Positions 23,327 to 33,357 of a stretch of 64,000 bases of DNA are shown one piece after another (the stretch's first letter is position 1; each line of letters starts with the position of its first letter). The notes beneath the pieces are model-generated. The model made no database searches. It was not told the DNA's origin and saw only the letters and a list, made by a program, of their open reading frames with translations. This DNA is from Planctomycetota bacterium (GTDB lineage: Bacteria > Planctomycetota > UBA1135 > JACQFD01), in the NCBI GenBank assembly GCA_016792805.1, contig JAEUHX010000057.1, forward strand, positions 17,438 through 81,437, read 5' to 3'. A program made the position numbers and the translations under genes.

Positions 23327-25908
23327 CGCACCGTGCTCCGAAGGAGTAGCGGCTTCAGCAGAAATGCGTACGCAACGCCGAAAACAATGAGCCACATGCC
23401 GCCCATCGCCCACTCGATGCCGGGGTCGTATACCACTCCGACCCCCGAGTAGCCGGGGAACTTGGCGTTGGCGTCCGTTTGGAAGAATCGGTAGCCGCGG
23501 TAGTAGGCGTAGTCGTTCACGCGGATCGTGGTCGTCGCATCCGGGCGCGGTTCCCACTTCCCGTCGACGAGGTCGAGGAACTCGAGCTTCGATTTCCACT
23601 CGCGCGGCATATCGGCTCGGTTCTCAAAGATGCGAATCCGGAGATTTCCCTGGGCCAGCGCCGAGTCCGCCAGCGTCGTGGCGGCAAGAACGAACTCCTC
23701 GCGCCCCTTTTCGCCTTGGATCTCGACCTTCACGGCCGGCGGTCGGCTCGCATCGAAGAAGTGCTGATCGTCGTCGGGGTCGCCGGGAATCGGCTCGATG
23801 CGCGGCACGATCGACGGTCGATCGGCGCGCTCCTCGAGCTTGAGCGTGAGGCCGCCCGCCAGCGTGGCATTGGCGCCGGGCTCCATCGCGGTCGGCTCCT
23901 CGCGGGTGCCGACATGCGCCAGCATCGCCGGCAGTCCGGGAGCCACCACGAGCCGATAGCGCTCCCGCGCCGGCGCGCGCCATGGATCGGCGTGAACCAC
24001 GACCCAATAGCGCTTTCCGCCGAGGTAGAGAGCGTCTTCCGGGCGCGCGCCCGTCATGCCGTCGGTGATCCAGAGCGCGCCGCGCTTGCCGTCGGGAGAA
24101 GTGATCTCCACAAGGGCTCCTACCGCCGTCGGAGCGACGACCTCCTGCGGCATCGACTCGTAGGGCCGCACGAAGCTCCCATCGGGGCGCGGCATCTCGC
24201 GCGCATCATTGAGCGCACGGGTGATTTTGAATTGAGATTTTCCGCCGTGCGCCTCGATGTTGAACGTCTCGCCGACTCGCACGTCTCCCGACCCTACGAG
24301 GCGCGTCGGCTCCTCGGGGGTGTCGGTTTCTGTATAGATTTCCAGCGTGCCGAATCGCTCGCCCTCGAAAGGCGCGAGGCAGCGATCCCGCTGCTCAGCC
24401 GCATTGCGCGCGCCTTCGAGGCGCACGCGGATGCCGGGCACCTGGTCGAGCGTGTGGAGGTCGGCCTCACCGGCGAACATGAGCTGGCTGAAGGCCATCT
24501 GCATGCTTGTCTGCTCAATGCCCAGGCGGACGGCCGGCCCCTGCTCCTCGAGCGCATGCTTCGCCGGCTCACCCTCTTCGCGCGTGCGCAGCTCAAACCG
24601 CACATTGGCGCGCGGCCAATGCTCGAGCACGCGGACGACGGTCTTGGGCTCCGGCTCTCCGCTCAGCAGCGACGCAAGCGACTTGCTGCTTCCCTTTTCC
24701 TCCATGCCATGCATCGGCGCATAATTGAGACCGATCTGGCGTCCTTTCCAAATCTCAAAAAAGCGATACGTGGGAAGCGTCTTCGGCTTGGGGTCATCGA
24801 TGAACTCCAGGTCGAGGACGTCTCGGTAGTCGGCGCGAAATCCGGCGAGCTTGACGGCGAAGTCGGGCTGACCTCCCGTCCCGAAATAGTGCGATCTCCC
24901 GCTATAGAGCGAGAATTGGTACGACTGCTGTGGGAACCGATCGCGATCGGATGGATCGACGGAGAGCTGCGCAATTCCGCGCTGCTCATTCGCTCGCGAG
25001 TAAAGACCGCCGACGAGTGCAGTCAGCACGCCGAGGTGGCTCATCGTGAACCCGATGCGCTCGAGGCCAATCAGCGTCTTGGCGTCGGCCGCCATGGCTC
25101 CCGGCAGCCTGCGCAGGAAACCGCCCAGGGCCGGATCGCCCGAACGCCCCGCATCGGCTGCGGCCTTCGCCGCGCCGCGCCGGAACGTATTGGTGAAGAC
25201 CACAATCCCAAGGAGTCCCATGAGCGCCGTGAACCAGTCGCTCGACCAAGCTCCCTTTCCGGTCGCCGTTCCGTTGAGCTGTGTGAATGTGCAGAAACGG
25301 TAGAGCCCGCGCAGCCACGATTCGTTGTTCTCCATGAACTGCCGAATCTGTCCGGTCTTGATCGAGCCGTTCGTCGCCGTCTTCATCCCGCTCTCTTCTT
25401 GGCGGGCAATGCGCGGGCCATAGCGGGCGCCGACGCGCTCGAGAGTCTTCTGCGCCTGGACGGGCACCGGATAATTGGGCATTCCGATGCCGTAGGGATG
25501 CTGGCAGTGATACAGAAAATACGAGGTCGCCCAGGCGAAATCTTCGTAGTGCTTCTCCTCGCGCTGCTCAAGCGTGAGCCGCGGGTCGAGGTATTTGTCG
25601 GGTTCTCGCGGATGGACGACGACAGCCGCCGTCGACCCGAGCAAGAAATACACGAGCACAGCCACTCCGACTCGCACTGAGAGGAAAAACTCCAGCACGG
25701 CGCGCACCGAGAGGGCAAGAAAGCTCAGGGCCGCGATGGCACCTGTCCCGAGAGAGATCCAGTGGAGCGTCGTCGGTGAGCCCTCAAGAAACACTCGGCG
25801 GATCGGGATGCCGATTCCCCAGGCGAAGACGAGGACCAGAAAGACTGCGAAGAAGGCCGAACCCCAGCGCCACGAGTCGAGCCGGATCTTGTTGGGTGCG
25901 TCGGTCAC
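23323..25908 (-). CDS. resB: ResB/Ccs1-like cytochrome c biogenesis protein, enlarged
   Basis: About 861 residues from GTG 25908. ResB delivers reduced apocytochrome and works with CcsA at the membrane. N-terminal helices lie near 14-36, 48-70 and 76-100, with another near 225-245; the segment FTMSHLGVLTALVGGLYS is family-like. The periplasmic region and the final helix (MGGMWLIVFGVAYAFLLKPLLL) follow. Classical ResB is nearer 450-550 residues; this one has a periplasmic region several hundred residues longer (about 300-830). GTG 25908 is preferred because the alternative ATG 25983 overlaps the preceding gene by 46 nt and adds no hydrophobic or conserved sequence. It is coupled to ccsA. Confidence 0.85.
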   Translation of the reverse strand: MTDAPNKIRLDSWRWGSAFFAVFLVLVFAWGIGIPIRRVFLEGSPTTLHWISLGTGAIAALSFLALSVRAVLEFFLSVRVGVAVLVYFLLGSTAAVVVHPREPDKYLDPRLTLEQREEKHYEDFAWATSYFLYHCQHPYGIGMPNYPVPVQAQKTLERVGARYGPRIARQEESGMKTATNGSIKTGQIRQFMENNESWLRGLYRFCTFTQLNGTATGKGAWSSDWFTALMGLLGIVVFTNTFRRGAAKAAADAGRSGDPALGGFLRRLPGAMAADAKTLIGLERIGFTMSHLGVLTALVGGLYSRANEQRGIAQLSVDPSDRDRFPQQSYQFSLYSGRSHYFGTGGQPDFAVKLAGFRADYRDVLDLEFIDDPKPKTLPTYRFFEIWKGRQIGLNYAPMHGMEEKGSSKSLASLLSGEPEPKTVVRVLEHWPRANVRFELRTREEGEPAKHALEEQGPAVRLGIEQTSMQMAFSQLMFAGEADLHTLDQVPGIRVRLEGARNAAEQRDRCLAPFEGERFGTLEIYTETDTPEEPTRLVGSGDVRVGETFNIEAHGGKSQFKITRALNDAREMPRPDGSFVRPYESMPQEVVAPTAVGALVEITSPDGKRGALWITDGMTGARPEDALYLGGKRYWVVVHADPWRAPARERYRLVVAPGLPAMLAHVGTREEPTAMEPGANATLAGGLTLKLEERADRPSIVPRIEPIPGDPDDDQHFFDASRPPAVKVEIQGEKGREEFVLAATTLADSALAQGNLRIRIFENRADMPREWKSKLEFLDLVDGKWEPRPDATTTIRVNDYAYYRGYRFFQTDANAKFPGYSGVGVVYDPGIEWAMGGMWLIVFGVAYAFLLKPLLLRSTVR

Positions 25909-25937
25909 GGGGCGAGTCTCGGCAAGGGGAATGCCAA

Positions 25938-27023
25938 CTACCAGCGCCGACGCAGGACGTAGTCGGCGGCCCCCCGCAGGCAATCGCGGGCGCGGGAGGC
26001 GGGAAGGGCATCGAGCTCGGAGACCGCCTCGAGCCGAAGCCGTTCGGCGGTCTGGTAGGAGAGGTGGAGCGAAGCGGCGAGGTCGAACTCGCGCGCGAGC
26101 GTAGCGACGCGCCGCGGGTCGCTCTCATCGCGAAAGATCGCCTCAAGGCGGCGGCGCCCGCCACTGTCGACGCGGCGCAGAAGATCAATGATCGGAAGTG
26201 TGATCTTCCCCTCGGCGATGTCGGTGCCGAGTGACTTGCCGACCACGTCCTCCGATCCGTCGAGGTCGAGGCAATCATCGACGATCTGGAAGGCAAGCCC
26301 GAGCTTGCGCCCGAAGCGTTCCATCGCCTGCGCGAGCGCGTCCGACGCTCCGGCGTAGTGGGCGCCGAGGAGGCAGGCCGCGGCATAGAGCTCCGCCGTC
26401 TTCGCGTCGATGGCGCGAAGATACTCTTCTTCGGTCAGGTCAAAATTGTACTTCGCGCGGCATTGCTCGATCTCTCCGCGACAGATCGTCGCCGTCACGT
26501 CCGCGAGCACGCGCGAGCAGGTCTGGCTCTCCATTTTTGTGGAGATTCCGAAAGCGCGTGCATAAATCCAGTCGCCGAGAAGGACGGCCGCCTGGTTGCC
26601 ATGGCGGGCATTCACCGTGGGCGTTCGGCGGCGAACTTCGGCGCGATCGAGCACATCGTCGTGCACGAGCGTCGCCACGTGGATCAGCTCGACGATCGCT
26701 GCAATTTTGATGTGCTCGGCGCTCAACCCGCGGCCAATGCCGGGCCCTTCGCAGGCGCGGCCGACGAGCAGCACGTTGGCGGCTCGAAGCCGCTTACCTC
26801 GGTAGCGATGCACCGAACCCAATACTTCGCGCACGGCTTCCGAATCGGAGTCGAGCTCGCGGATCATGCGATCCGACGACGCATCGAGCTCCTTCGCGAT
26901 GGGAGCCGTGAGCTCATGGAGCTCCACTTCGCGCACCTCGGCCGACGGGACCGCTTCCGACGGGGGTGCTGCCGACGGGACCGCGGCTCCCATCGAACCG
27001 TCGGAGTTCGGGGCCGCGCTCAC
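25938..27023 (-). CDS. Trans-polyprenyl diphosphate synthase
   Basis: A 361-residue all-helical isoprenyl chain elongase that condenses IPP with allylic diphosphates, probably supplying a quinone side chain. The first aspartate-rich motif is LVHDDVLDRAEVRRR and the second is QIVDDCLDLDG, with K and R residues of the GKRLRAA segment binding IPP. The C-terminal KSLGTDIAEGKITLPII is typical of long-chain (C30-C45) synthases such as IspB/HepT. The first 45 residues are Ala/Pro-rich and variable. GTG 27023 overlaps the mobA stop (GTGA), an arrangement repeated across this run, so it was chosen over an upstream ATG lying inside mobA. Confidence 0.92.
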   Translation of the reverse strand: MSAAPNSDGSMGAAVPSAAPPSEAVPSAEVREVELHELTAPIAKELDASSDRMIRELDSDSEAVREVLGSVHRYRGKRLRAANVLLVGRACEGPGIGRGLSAEHIKIAAIVELIHVATLVHDDVLDRAEVRRRTPTVNARHGNQAAVLLGDWIYARAFGISTKMESQTCSRVLADVTATICRGEIEQCRAKYNFDLTEEEYLRAIDAKTAELYAAACLLGAHYAGASDALAQAMERFGRKLGLAFQIVDDCLDLDGSEDVVGKSLGTDIAEGKITLPIIDLLRRVDSGGRRRLEAIFRDESDPRRVATLAREFDLAASLHLSYQTAERLRLEAVSELDALPASRARDCLRGAADYVLRRRW

Positions 27024-27721
27024 GGCTGCGCCCGCAATCCGCGGGCTCGTTCGCAGCCACGCGCCTGGTCGAGATCGGAAGGAGTATTCACGTTCAAGAA
27101 AAGTTCGGCGTTTTCTGTGATACTCGCAGCGGGCACGCGGAGCACGCACGCGCCGTCGAGAGCCGCCGGCTCGAGGGAGCCGACCGGCGCCAGCAATCGA
27201 AGCCGACGTTCTTCAACAGCTTTTCGCAGGATCCGTGCCACGCGGGGACGATACGCCGCGAGCAGCGGTTCGTCTCCACCCGAGGTCGAAGGAACCACGA
27301 CATCCGCGGTGGGGTTCGAGTGGGCTAGCTCCGCCAACGCGCGCAGCGCCGAGCCCTCGACGAACGGAAGGTCGCACGCCACAACGAGTACCGTCTCGAC
27401 GTGGGAGAGCGCCTCGAGACCCGCGATGAGGCCTCCCAGGGGGCCGATCTCCTCGAAGGCATCGGGAACCGAAGGAAGCGACAGCGCGGCGTAGGGTTCC
27501 GGACGGGACGTAGCGAGGAGAACTTCGCGGGTCACCGAGCGCAGTGCGCAAAGTACCCGCGTGATCAGGGTGGCTTCCCCCGACTCCAACGGCGTTCGAA
27601 CTGCACTTCCCGCGACCTCTGACTCCGCGAGACTCATCAGCGCCTTATCTCGCCCCATGCGACGGCTGCGCCCTCCGCAAAGCAGCAGCCCGGCGATCGA
27701 ACCGTGTCCGGCAGCGTCCAC
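27020..27721 (-). CDS. mobA: Molybdenum cofactor guanylyltransferase MobA-like
   Basis: A 233-residue nucleotidyltransferase. The N-terminal IAGLLLCGGRSRRMGRDKALM is the MobA GTP-binding signature (LAGGxSxRMGxDKA). Further motifs are EIGPLGGLIAGLEAL and the metal-binding VVACDLPFVEG, with NVNTPSDLDQA near the end. It attaches GMP to molybdopterin for bis-MGD enzymes; some relatives (MocA) use CTP. The proximity of tatA fits, because many bis-MGD enzymes are Tat substrates. The GTG start 27721 places the signature at residue 8; longer frames run into tatA. No other molybdenum-cofactor gene is visible in the window. Confidence 0.88.
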   Translation of the reverse strand: MDAAGHGSIAGLLLCGGRSRRMGRDKALMSLAESEVAGSAVRTPLESGEATLITRVLCALRSVTREVLLATSRPEPYAALSLPSVPDAFEEIGPLGGLIAGLEALSHVETVLVVACDLPFVEGSALRALAELAHSNPTADVVVPSTSGGDEPLLAAYRPRVARILRKAVEERRLRLLAPVGSLEPAALDGACVLRVPAASITENAELFLNVNTPSDLDQARGCERARGLRAQP

Positions 27722-27771
27722 GGCGGATCGGTGCTCTGGGATCAAACCCCGCGATCGGTCGCGGCGATCCC

Positions 27772-27975
27772 TTACGACTTGGCGGCGGAATCGGCCTTGT
27801 CTTTTTCGGCCTTGCGAAGCTCTTCCTCGCCTTCGCGAAGCCCCTTCTTGAACTCCGAGACGCCCTTGCCGAGGTTGCGCATGGTGTCGGGAATTCGCGA
27901 GGCCCCGAAGAGCAGCAGGGCGATCACAAGAACGATCAGTATCTGCGTCGGAGAGTCGAAGAGTGCGACGATCAT
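27772..27975 (-). CDS. tatA: Twin-arginine translocase subunit TatA
   Basis: A 67-residue protein with the TatA/TatE layout: a single N-terminal hydrophobic helix (ILIVLVIALLLFG), the conserved FG hinge followed by SRIPDTMRNLGKGVSEFKKGL (the amphipathic helix), and a charged Lys/Glu tail. TatA oligomers form the pore for folded proteins. The short length and tail point to TatA rather than TatB. tatC is not in the window. ATG 27975 is the family-typical start; upstream in-frame codons are Arg/Lys-rich and lack similarity. It lies between sucD and mobA on the same strand. Confidence 0.93.
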   Translation of the reverse strand: MIVALFDSPTQILIVLVIALLLFGASRIPDTMRNLGKGVSEFKKGLREGEEELRKAEKDKADSAAKS

Positions 27976-28063
27976 CGGAGTGGCCTTTCGGTAAAGAGGC
28001 GCCCGCGTCGAGAGCCAACGCTTGGAAAAGATGTTACGCCGCAGCAGGCAACCCAGAAAGGCG

Positions 28064-28080
28064 CCCGCTTTGGAGGCGGG
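28064..28080 (-). terminator. Possible terminator after sucD
   Basis: cccgc / gcggg with a 7-nt loop. On the minus strand the hairpin is followed by gcgcctttctggg, a short T run. It lies about 40 nt past the sucD stop and before tatA. Confidence 0.4.
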
Positions 28081-28119
28081 ATGCTGCGCCATGGGCCGCA
28101 CCCCGCGAGTCGGTCGTCC

Positions 28120-29067
28120 TCAGCCGCGCAGCTTGGCGATCATTCCCTTCCGCGTGAGAAGCGCTTCCATGGTGGATCCGATGGCCGAGGGGTTTGGAGC
28201 CATGGCCACTCCGGCGGCCTGGAGAGCAGCCACCTTCTCGGCGGCCGTCCCCTTTCCACCCGCGATGATGGCGCCTGCGTGTCCCATGCGCTTGCCTGGG
28301 GGTGCCGTCGTCCCGGCGATGAAGCCCACCACGGGCTTCGTGCAGCCGCCGCTCTGAATGAGCGCCGCAGCCTCTTCCTCCGCGGAGCCGCCGATTTCAC
28401 CAATCATGACGATGGCATCGGTGTTGGGATCCGCTTGGAAGGCCGACAGGACGTCGACGAATTGTGTGCCGTTGACGGGATCGCCGCCGATGCCGACGCA
28501 GGTCGACTGGCCGAGCCCGAGCGAGGTGAGCTGCCAGACGGCTTCATAAGTGAGAGTGCCCGAGCGGGAAACCACGCCCACGCGCCCCGGCTTGTGGATG
28601 TAGCCGGGCATGATTCCGATTTTGCAGCCGGGGAAGTCCACACCGTGGGTCTTGCCGCCGGGAGTAATGACTCCGGGGCAGTTGGGGCCGATCAGCCGCG
28701 AGGGCTTGCCCGCGAGCGACTGCTTGACCCGAACCATGTCAAGGATCGGAATGCCTTCAGTAATGGCAACAATCAGCTCGATGCCGGCCGCGGCGGCTTC
28801 ACAAATCGCGTCGGCGGCGAAGGCCGCCGGAACATAAATCACGCTGGCCTTCGCGCCTGTCGCACGAACGGCCGCGTCCACCGTGTCGAACACAGGGAGC
28901 TTCGCGCCGCTCTTCTCGCCGGTCCACGAGGTGCCGCCCTTGCCGGGCGTCACGCCGCCCACCATGCGCGTGCCGTAGAGGCAGGCCTGATCGGTGTGAA
29001 ACGTACCGTTGGCGCCGGTGATGCCTTGGCAAATCACCGGTGTATCGCCTTGAACGAAAATGCTCAC
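28120..29067 (-). CDS. sucD: Succinyl-CoA synthetase alpha subunit
   Basis: A 315-residue alpha subunit of the TCA-cycle ligase that interconverts succinyl-CoA and succinate with ATP or GTP formation. The CoA-binding Rossmann domain begins [14 protein letters not shown]. The region [30 protein letters not shown] is diagnostic. The GNPG-like loop is [14 protein letters not shown], and the phosphorylated histidine lies in [13 protein letters not shown]. The start ATG overlaps the sucC stop by 4 nt, so alpha and beta are co-translated. Length is slightly above the usual 290, owing to short insertions at 40-60. Confidence 0.96.
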   Translation of the reverse strand: MSIFVQGDTPVICQGITGANGTFHTDQACLYGTRMVGGVTPGKGGTSWTGEKSGAKLPVFDTVDAAVRATGAKASVIYVPAAFAADAICEAAAAGIELIVAITEGIPILDMVRVKQSLAGKPSRLIGPNCPGVITPGGKTHGVDFPGCKIGIMPGYIHKPGRVGVVSRSGTLTYEAVWQLTSLGLGQSTCVGIGGDPVNGTQFVDVLSAFQADPNTDAIVMIGEIGGSAEEEAAALIQSGGCTKPVVGFIAGTTAPPGKRMGHAGAIIAGGKGTAAEKVAALQAAGVAMAPNPSAIGSTMEALLTRKGMIAKLRG

Positions 29068-30236
29068 TTCCGGCCTCCCTTGACGAGCCCACAGATTTTT
29101 GATGCGGCTTCGTCGAGCGACGCGGCCGGAGTGATCGCGAGACCACTATTCTTGAGAATTTCACGCCCGCGCTCGACGTTCGTTCCTTCGAGGCGGACCA
29201 CCAGCGGAACTGCAAGTTTGACTTCTCGAGCCGCCGCCACCACGCCTTCGGCGATCATGTCGCACTTGGCGATACCGCCAAAAATATTGACCAAGATTCC
29301 TTGGACGTTGGTGTCGGAGATCAGAATCTTGAACGCGGCGGCCACCTTCTCTTTTGTGGCGCCGCCGCCGACGTCGAGGAAGTTGGCCGGCGAGCCGCCG
29401 TGGAGCTGAATCGTGTCCATGGTGGCCATGGCGAGACCGGCGCCGTTCACCATGCAGCCGATGTTGCCCTCGAGCGCGATATAGCTGAGGTCATATTTCG
29501 AAGCCTCGATCTCCTTGGGATCCTCCTCATTCTTGTCGCGATAACCCGCGAGATCGGTGTGGCGGTAGAGGGCGTTCGCGTCAAAATTGATCTTCGCGTC
29601 GAGCGCGAGGACCTGCCCGTCTTTTGTGGTCACAAGCGGGTTGATCTCCGCGATCGAGCAGTCGAGATCGACGTAGGCGCGCGCGAGCGCCTGGAACATC
29701 TTGCTCGCCTTGCCGATCAGCTCGGCGGGAATGCCAATGCCGAAGGCCAGGCGGCGAGCCTGGTAGCCCCAGAGCCCGTCGCCCGGCAGGAACGCCTCGC
29801 GCAGGATCTTCTCGGGGTGCTTGGCTGCGACTTCCTCGATCTCCATGCCGCCTTCGGACGACGCCATCATCACGGGGAGCCCGAGACGGCGATCGAGCGC
29901 GATGCCGGCGTAGAACTCGCGGTCGATGGAGCTGCCCTTCTCGACCCAGACCGTGTGCACGACGCGCCCCTGGGGGCCGGTCTGATGAGTAATGAGTGCC
30001 TTTCCGAGCATGCCGGCAGCCGCGGCTCGAGCCTCTTCGGCCGACCGCACGACCTTCACGCCGCCCGCCTTTCCGCGGCCTCCGGCGTGGATTTGTGCCT
30101 TCACGACGGAGATGGGCGAGCCGAGCTCATGATAGGCCGAGGCCGCCTCGTCGGCCGTACGCGCCGTGCGCCCTTCCGGCACCGGCACGCCCATCCGCTT
30201 CAGCAGCTCTTTGGCTTGGTATTCGTGGATCTTCAT
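29064..30236 (-). CDS. sucC: Succinyl-CoA synthetase beta subunit (ADP-forming type)
   Basis: A 390-residue beta subunit carrying the ATP-grasp nucleotide site. The start [22 protein letters not shown] is canonical. ATP-grasp elements include [19 protein letters not shown] and the metal-binding [11 protein letters not shown]. The alpha-contact region is [11 protein letters not shown], followed by [14 protein letters not shown] and [13 protein letters not shown] 30236 is confirmed by the family start; longer frames only add Arg/Pro sequence. The gene is first in the sucC-sucD pair and divergent from the dCTP deaminase gene. Confidence 0.97.
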   Translation of the reverse strand: MKIHEYQAKELLKRMGVPVPEGRTARTADEAASAYHELGSPISVVKAQIHAGGRGKAGGVKVVRSAEEARAAAAGMLGKALITHQTGPQGRVVHTVWVEKGSSIDREFYAGIALDRRLGLPVMMASSEGGMEIEEVAAKHPEKILREAFLPGDGLWGYQARRLAFGIGIPAELIGKASKMFQALARAYVDLDCSIAEINPLVTTKDGQVLALDAKINFDANALYRHTDLAGYRDKNEEDPKEIEASKYDLSYIALEGNIGCMVNGAGLAMATMDTIQLHGGSPANFLDVGGGATKEKVAAAFKILISDTNVQGILVNIFGGIAKCDMIAEGVVAAAREVKLAVPLVVRLEGTNVERGREILKNSGLAITPAASLDEAASKICGLVKGGRK

Positions 30237-30304
30237 GGAGGGAGAAATCGGGTGCGCGCCGGCGAAGCGCCGGGGCGCGGGCGGAGGAGTGTACGTTCGG
30301 CCCC

Positions 30305-31522
30305 ATGGGAGATCGAAGGGGCGGGCGCCTTCCGCCCACCGCGCGAGGCCGTCACACTGCTCGCGCTTTGACCGCACCTACGCAATCGAACGACGGCATC
30401 CTCGTCGACACGGAGCTTCGCGCACTCGTAGCGCGCGGCGTCGTCCGCTCGGAGCGCCCGGTGGAGCCGGGGCAGATTCAGCCGGCGTCCCTCGACCTGC
30501 GGCTCGGCGCCGTAGCGCATCGCATCCGCGCGGGGTTTCTTCCCGAGGAAGAGACGGTCCACGAACGGTTGGCAGAGCTCGAGAGCGAACGATTCGACCT
30601 CGAGCGCGGAGCCGTCTTGGAGCCGGGTGGGATTTATCTCATTCCGCTGCTGGAGAGCCTGTCGCTGCCGCCGGAGCTCTCGGCCCGAAGCAACCCGAAG
30701 TCGACGACGGGTCGGCTCGATCTCTTCACGCGCGTGCTCGTCGATCGCAACGCGCGGTTCGATGACGTGCCAGGCGGCTATAGCGGCTCGCTCTTCATCG
30801 AAGTGGCGCCGCGGTCGTTTCCGGTCCGTGTTCGAACGGGCGATCGGCTGACCCAGCAGCGCTTCTACCGAGGCGACTCGGCGCTGAGCGATCGGGAGCT
30901 GCGCTCCCTGGCGGAGCGGGAGCCGCTGGCCTTCAGCGAGCGTGGCGAGGCGATCGCCCCCGACCGGCTCCTCTTCGATGGCGAGGGGGGCATCGTCTAC
31001 CGGCTCCAGCTCGGCGGCACCGACCCCGTCGGCTACCGCGCGCGCCGCTACACCGGAGTCGTCGACCTGGCGCGCGAGCGCGCCCACGATCCGGCGGAAT
31101 ATTGGGATCCGATCTACGCCAAGCGTGGCGCCGTGCTGATGGAGCCCGAGCAATTCTACATTTTCGCGTCGAAGGAGCGCCTGCGCGTGCCCCCCGGCTA
31201 CGCCGCCGAGATGCTGCCGATCGATGTGGGCGTCGGCGAGCTGCGGACCAACTACGCCGGCTTTTTCGACCCGGGCTTCGGCGATGCGCCGGCAGGCGCT
31301 CCGGCGGGGACGCCGGCGATCCTCGAGGTGCGCCCGCACGACGTCCCCTTCCTCGTGGAAGACCGTCAGGTGTTCTTCCGCCTCAAGTATTTCCGATGTA
31401 CGAGCCAGCCGGAGCAGCGATACGGCGTCGGTTCCCTGGGCTCGCACTACGCCTCCCAGCGGCTCGCCCTCGCCAAGCAGTTCCTCGAGCCGGCCGCCCG
31501 TCCCCACAAACCTCCGACCTAG
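30305..31522 (+). CDS. dcd: Long-form dCTP deaminase
   Basis: A 405-residue protein (384 if the TTG at 30368 is used) of the two-domain 2'-deoxycytidine triphosphate deaminase family, which feeds dUMP/dTTP synthesis. The N-terminal trimeric dUTPase-like fold has [18 protein letters not shown] and [22 protein letters not shown], corresponding to the RSSLAR-type nucleotide loop, plus SLFIEVAP with the probable catalytic glutamate. The second half repeats a related fold ([27 protein letters not shown]). This long form is about twice the E. coli Dcd and resembles the alphaproteobacterial type. The first 21 residues after ATG 30305 are Arg-rich and unlike the family, so TTG 30368 may be the true start. 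Confidence 0.85.
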   Translation: MGDRRGGRLPPTARGRHTARALTAPTQSNDGILVDTELRALVARGVVRSERPVEPGQIQPASLDLRLGAVAHRIRAGFLPEEETVHERLAELESERFDLERGAVLEPGGIYLIPLLESLSLPPELSARSNPKSTTGRLDLFTRVLVDRNARFDDVPGGYSGSLFIEVAPRSFPVRVRTGDRLTQQRFYRGDSALSDRELRSLAEREPLAFSERGEAIAPDRLLFDGEGGIVYRLQLGGTDPVGYRARRYTGVVDLARERAHDPAEYWDPIYAKRGAVLMEPEQFYIFASKERLRVPPGYAAEMLPIDVGVGELRTNYAGFFDPGFGDAPAGAPAGTPAILEVRPHDVPFLVEDRQVFFRLKYFRCTSQPEQRYGVGSLGSHYASQRLALAKQFLEPAARPHKPPT

Positions 31523-31534
31523 TAACCACGATCG

Positions 31535-33250
31535 ATGCGCCTCGAGCCGCAAGAGCATCACCCCAAGGGATTCCGGCTCGCAGCGCTCGAAGGTCGCGCG
31601 GGGAATTGGGTTCGTTTAGTGGTCTTGCTGGGCGGCATTCTGGCGGTGGGGCACGCTGCGCGAAAATTGGCTTTTGCGTTGAAGGAAGCAAAGATCGCCG
31701 ACCAATTCGACGCAGTGCTGCGGGAGGAGGAGCGCCGTGCGTTGCCGGCCCGCGCGCTCGTCGCTTCGGCGGGCTATCCGCTTCCAGTTCCCGGAGCGCC
31801 CTCGCCGCTTGCTCCGAGTGAAGCGGTCACCCTTCGCGGAAAGGTCGTTTCTTCGTCCGGAGCGCCCTGCGCCGGCGCTCGCGCGGAGATCCGCGCCGAC
31901 CGCTCCGCCCCCCCTTGGGTTACCACAATAACGGACGCCCGGGGGAATTTTGAGTTCACGGGGCTGGCTCCTGGGCTGCGCGCCGGTGTATGGATTGAGA
32001 TCGAGGGGCCGGCTCCTCGATCGTTATGGATTGAATCCATTCCCAATGGACTGCCCGGCACGATCTGCCCGCTCGGCACCCTGGAGCCGGCCGAGGGAGT
32101 GGTATCCACAAATACGAGAACGGCCCGCGACGATTCGGCGGGCGCAGCGCGGGCTCGAGCTTGGCTCGATGTGCAGCAAAAGGGAATGGAGCCGCCGGGT
32201 GAGACGCCCGTCAGGGAAGGCCTCTCCGTCGTGCTCGTCGACGAGCAGAGCGGTGCGCCGGTCGAGGGCCGTGTGCTTCTTGATCTGTACAGCTCTGGAG
32301 TTTCGGCAGTCGCTGATCGAGGTCGGTTCGCCACAATTCCCGAGGGCGAGCATCGGCTCCTCGCTCTGGCGCCGGGTTACCTCCCCCGCGCCATCGATCT
32401 GGCGGCACCGCTGCGCGGCCCGATGCCGATCGAAGTGCGCCTTTCGGAGGCGGCCTCGGTGCGCCTGCGACTCGAGGATCCCGAGAGTCGGCTCGGCGGC
32501 GTTGCAGGCGTCCGCATCACGACCGGCTCCGGCAAGTCGGCCACGGTCGCCCTCAGCAGCGGCCAGGAGCTGAACCTGAACTCGCTGCCGCCGGGACCCG
32601 TGCGGTTCGAGCTGCTCGTCGAGGAGCGCCTCGCGGGACGAAGCGAGCTTTCGACGGCTTCGCTGCGACGCAGCGGCGTTGAAATCGCCCGCGAGCTCGT
32701 GGCCGGCTCAAAGAATGCACGCGTTGTGTTCCACCCGCCCAAGGCTTCGGCGCCATGGGTCCAGTGCGGCGGGAAGGCGGAACCGGGGAGCTGGATTGTC
32801 CGTGCCGGCGCCCACCTCGATGAGCCCGGAAGCTATTGCGGCGTTTCTTCGAACGGCCGCTGGCAGCTCGGCGCCCCTTTGGGTTCGACGCTCTGGGTAT
32901 GCCGTGGCCCGCTGCGGCAGCTGGAGCCGAGCGCAACGCTCCGAGCCGGCACGCCACCCGACGCGCTCGCGACTTGGTCCGCCACCGTGCGGCTCGCAGC
33001 TATGGGCCGGGGCAACCGAGAATCGCGGGCCCGAGAGATCGTCGTCCGCTGTCCCGATGGGCCATTGCGGACGCTCGAGTGGCGCGCCCCGATCGATCCA
33101 CAGGGCACGGCTCTGATGGCGGGGCTTCCAGCAGGGGCGCCGTTCCTCGTGTTTGCCGCCGACGAGGACGCACTCCCGGTCGGCGAGCCGGTCGTCGTGG
33201 AGCCGCGAGAAGGCGAGCAGCGACTCATCACGCTTTCGTTGGAAAGCTGA
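31535..33250 (+). CDS. Anchored carboxypeptidase-regulatory-like protein
   Basis: A 571-residue protein with one membrane segment near residues 25-45 (WVRLVVLLGGILAVGHAA), a spacer, then beta-sandwich repeats. The first clear one is VTLRGKVVSSSGAPCAGARAEIRADRS ... ITDARGNFEFTGLAPG, the carboxypeptidase D regulatory-like/CnaB signature. A second is GLSVVLVDEQSGAPVEGRVLLDL ... FATIPEGEHRLLALAPGYLPRAIDL. No enzyme motif is visible. It begins 12 nt after dcd and may be co-transcribed with it, but functionally it pairs with the next gene. It is probably anchored in the inner membrane facing the periplasm. Role unknown. Confidence 0.78.
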   Translation: MRLEPQEHHPKGFRLAALEGRAGNWVRLVVLLGGILAVGHAARKLAFALKEAKIADQFDAVLREEERRALPARALVASAGYPLPVPGAPSPLAPSEAVTLRGKVVSSSGAPCAGARAEIRADRSAPPWVTTITDARGNFEFTGLAPGLRAGVWIEIEGPAPRSLWIESIPNGLPGTICPLGTLEPAEGVVSTNTRTARDDSAGAARARAWLDVQQKGMEPPGETPVREGLSVVLVDEQSGAPVEGRVLLDLYSSGVSAVADRGRFATIPEGEHRLLALAPGYLPRAIDLAAPLRGPMPIEVRLSEAASVRLRLEDPESRLGGVAGVRITTGSGKSATVALSSGQELNLNSLPPGPVRFELLVEERLAGRSELSTASLRRSGVEIARELVAGSKNARVVFHPPKASAPWVQCGGKAEPGSWIVRAGAHLDEPGSYCGVSSNGRWQLGAPLGSTLWVCRGPLRQLEPSATLRAGTPPDALATWSATVRLAAMGRGNRESRAREIVVRCPDGPLRTLEWRAPIDPQGTALMAGLPAGAPFLVFAADEDALPVGEPVVVEPREGEQRLITLSLES

Positions 33251-33357
33251 GTTCGCGTCGGCGCGTGCGCCGTGGGAAAATTCAACTAACGTGGCCGCGC
33301 GGGCTTCGTCGTCTACTGGTTGCCCGCCCTCCCCGAGCCACTGCAGGAGTCTGCCCC

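Noticed and set aside
23479..25680. A 733-codon open frame on the plus strand opposite resB
   Set aside because: It lies wholly antisense to resB/ccsA, has an Arg/Leu/His-rich shadow composition and no domain. Long antisense frames are common in GC-rich DNA.
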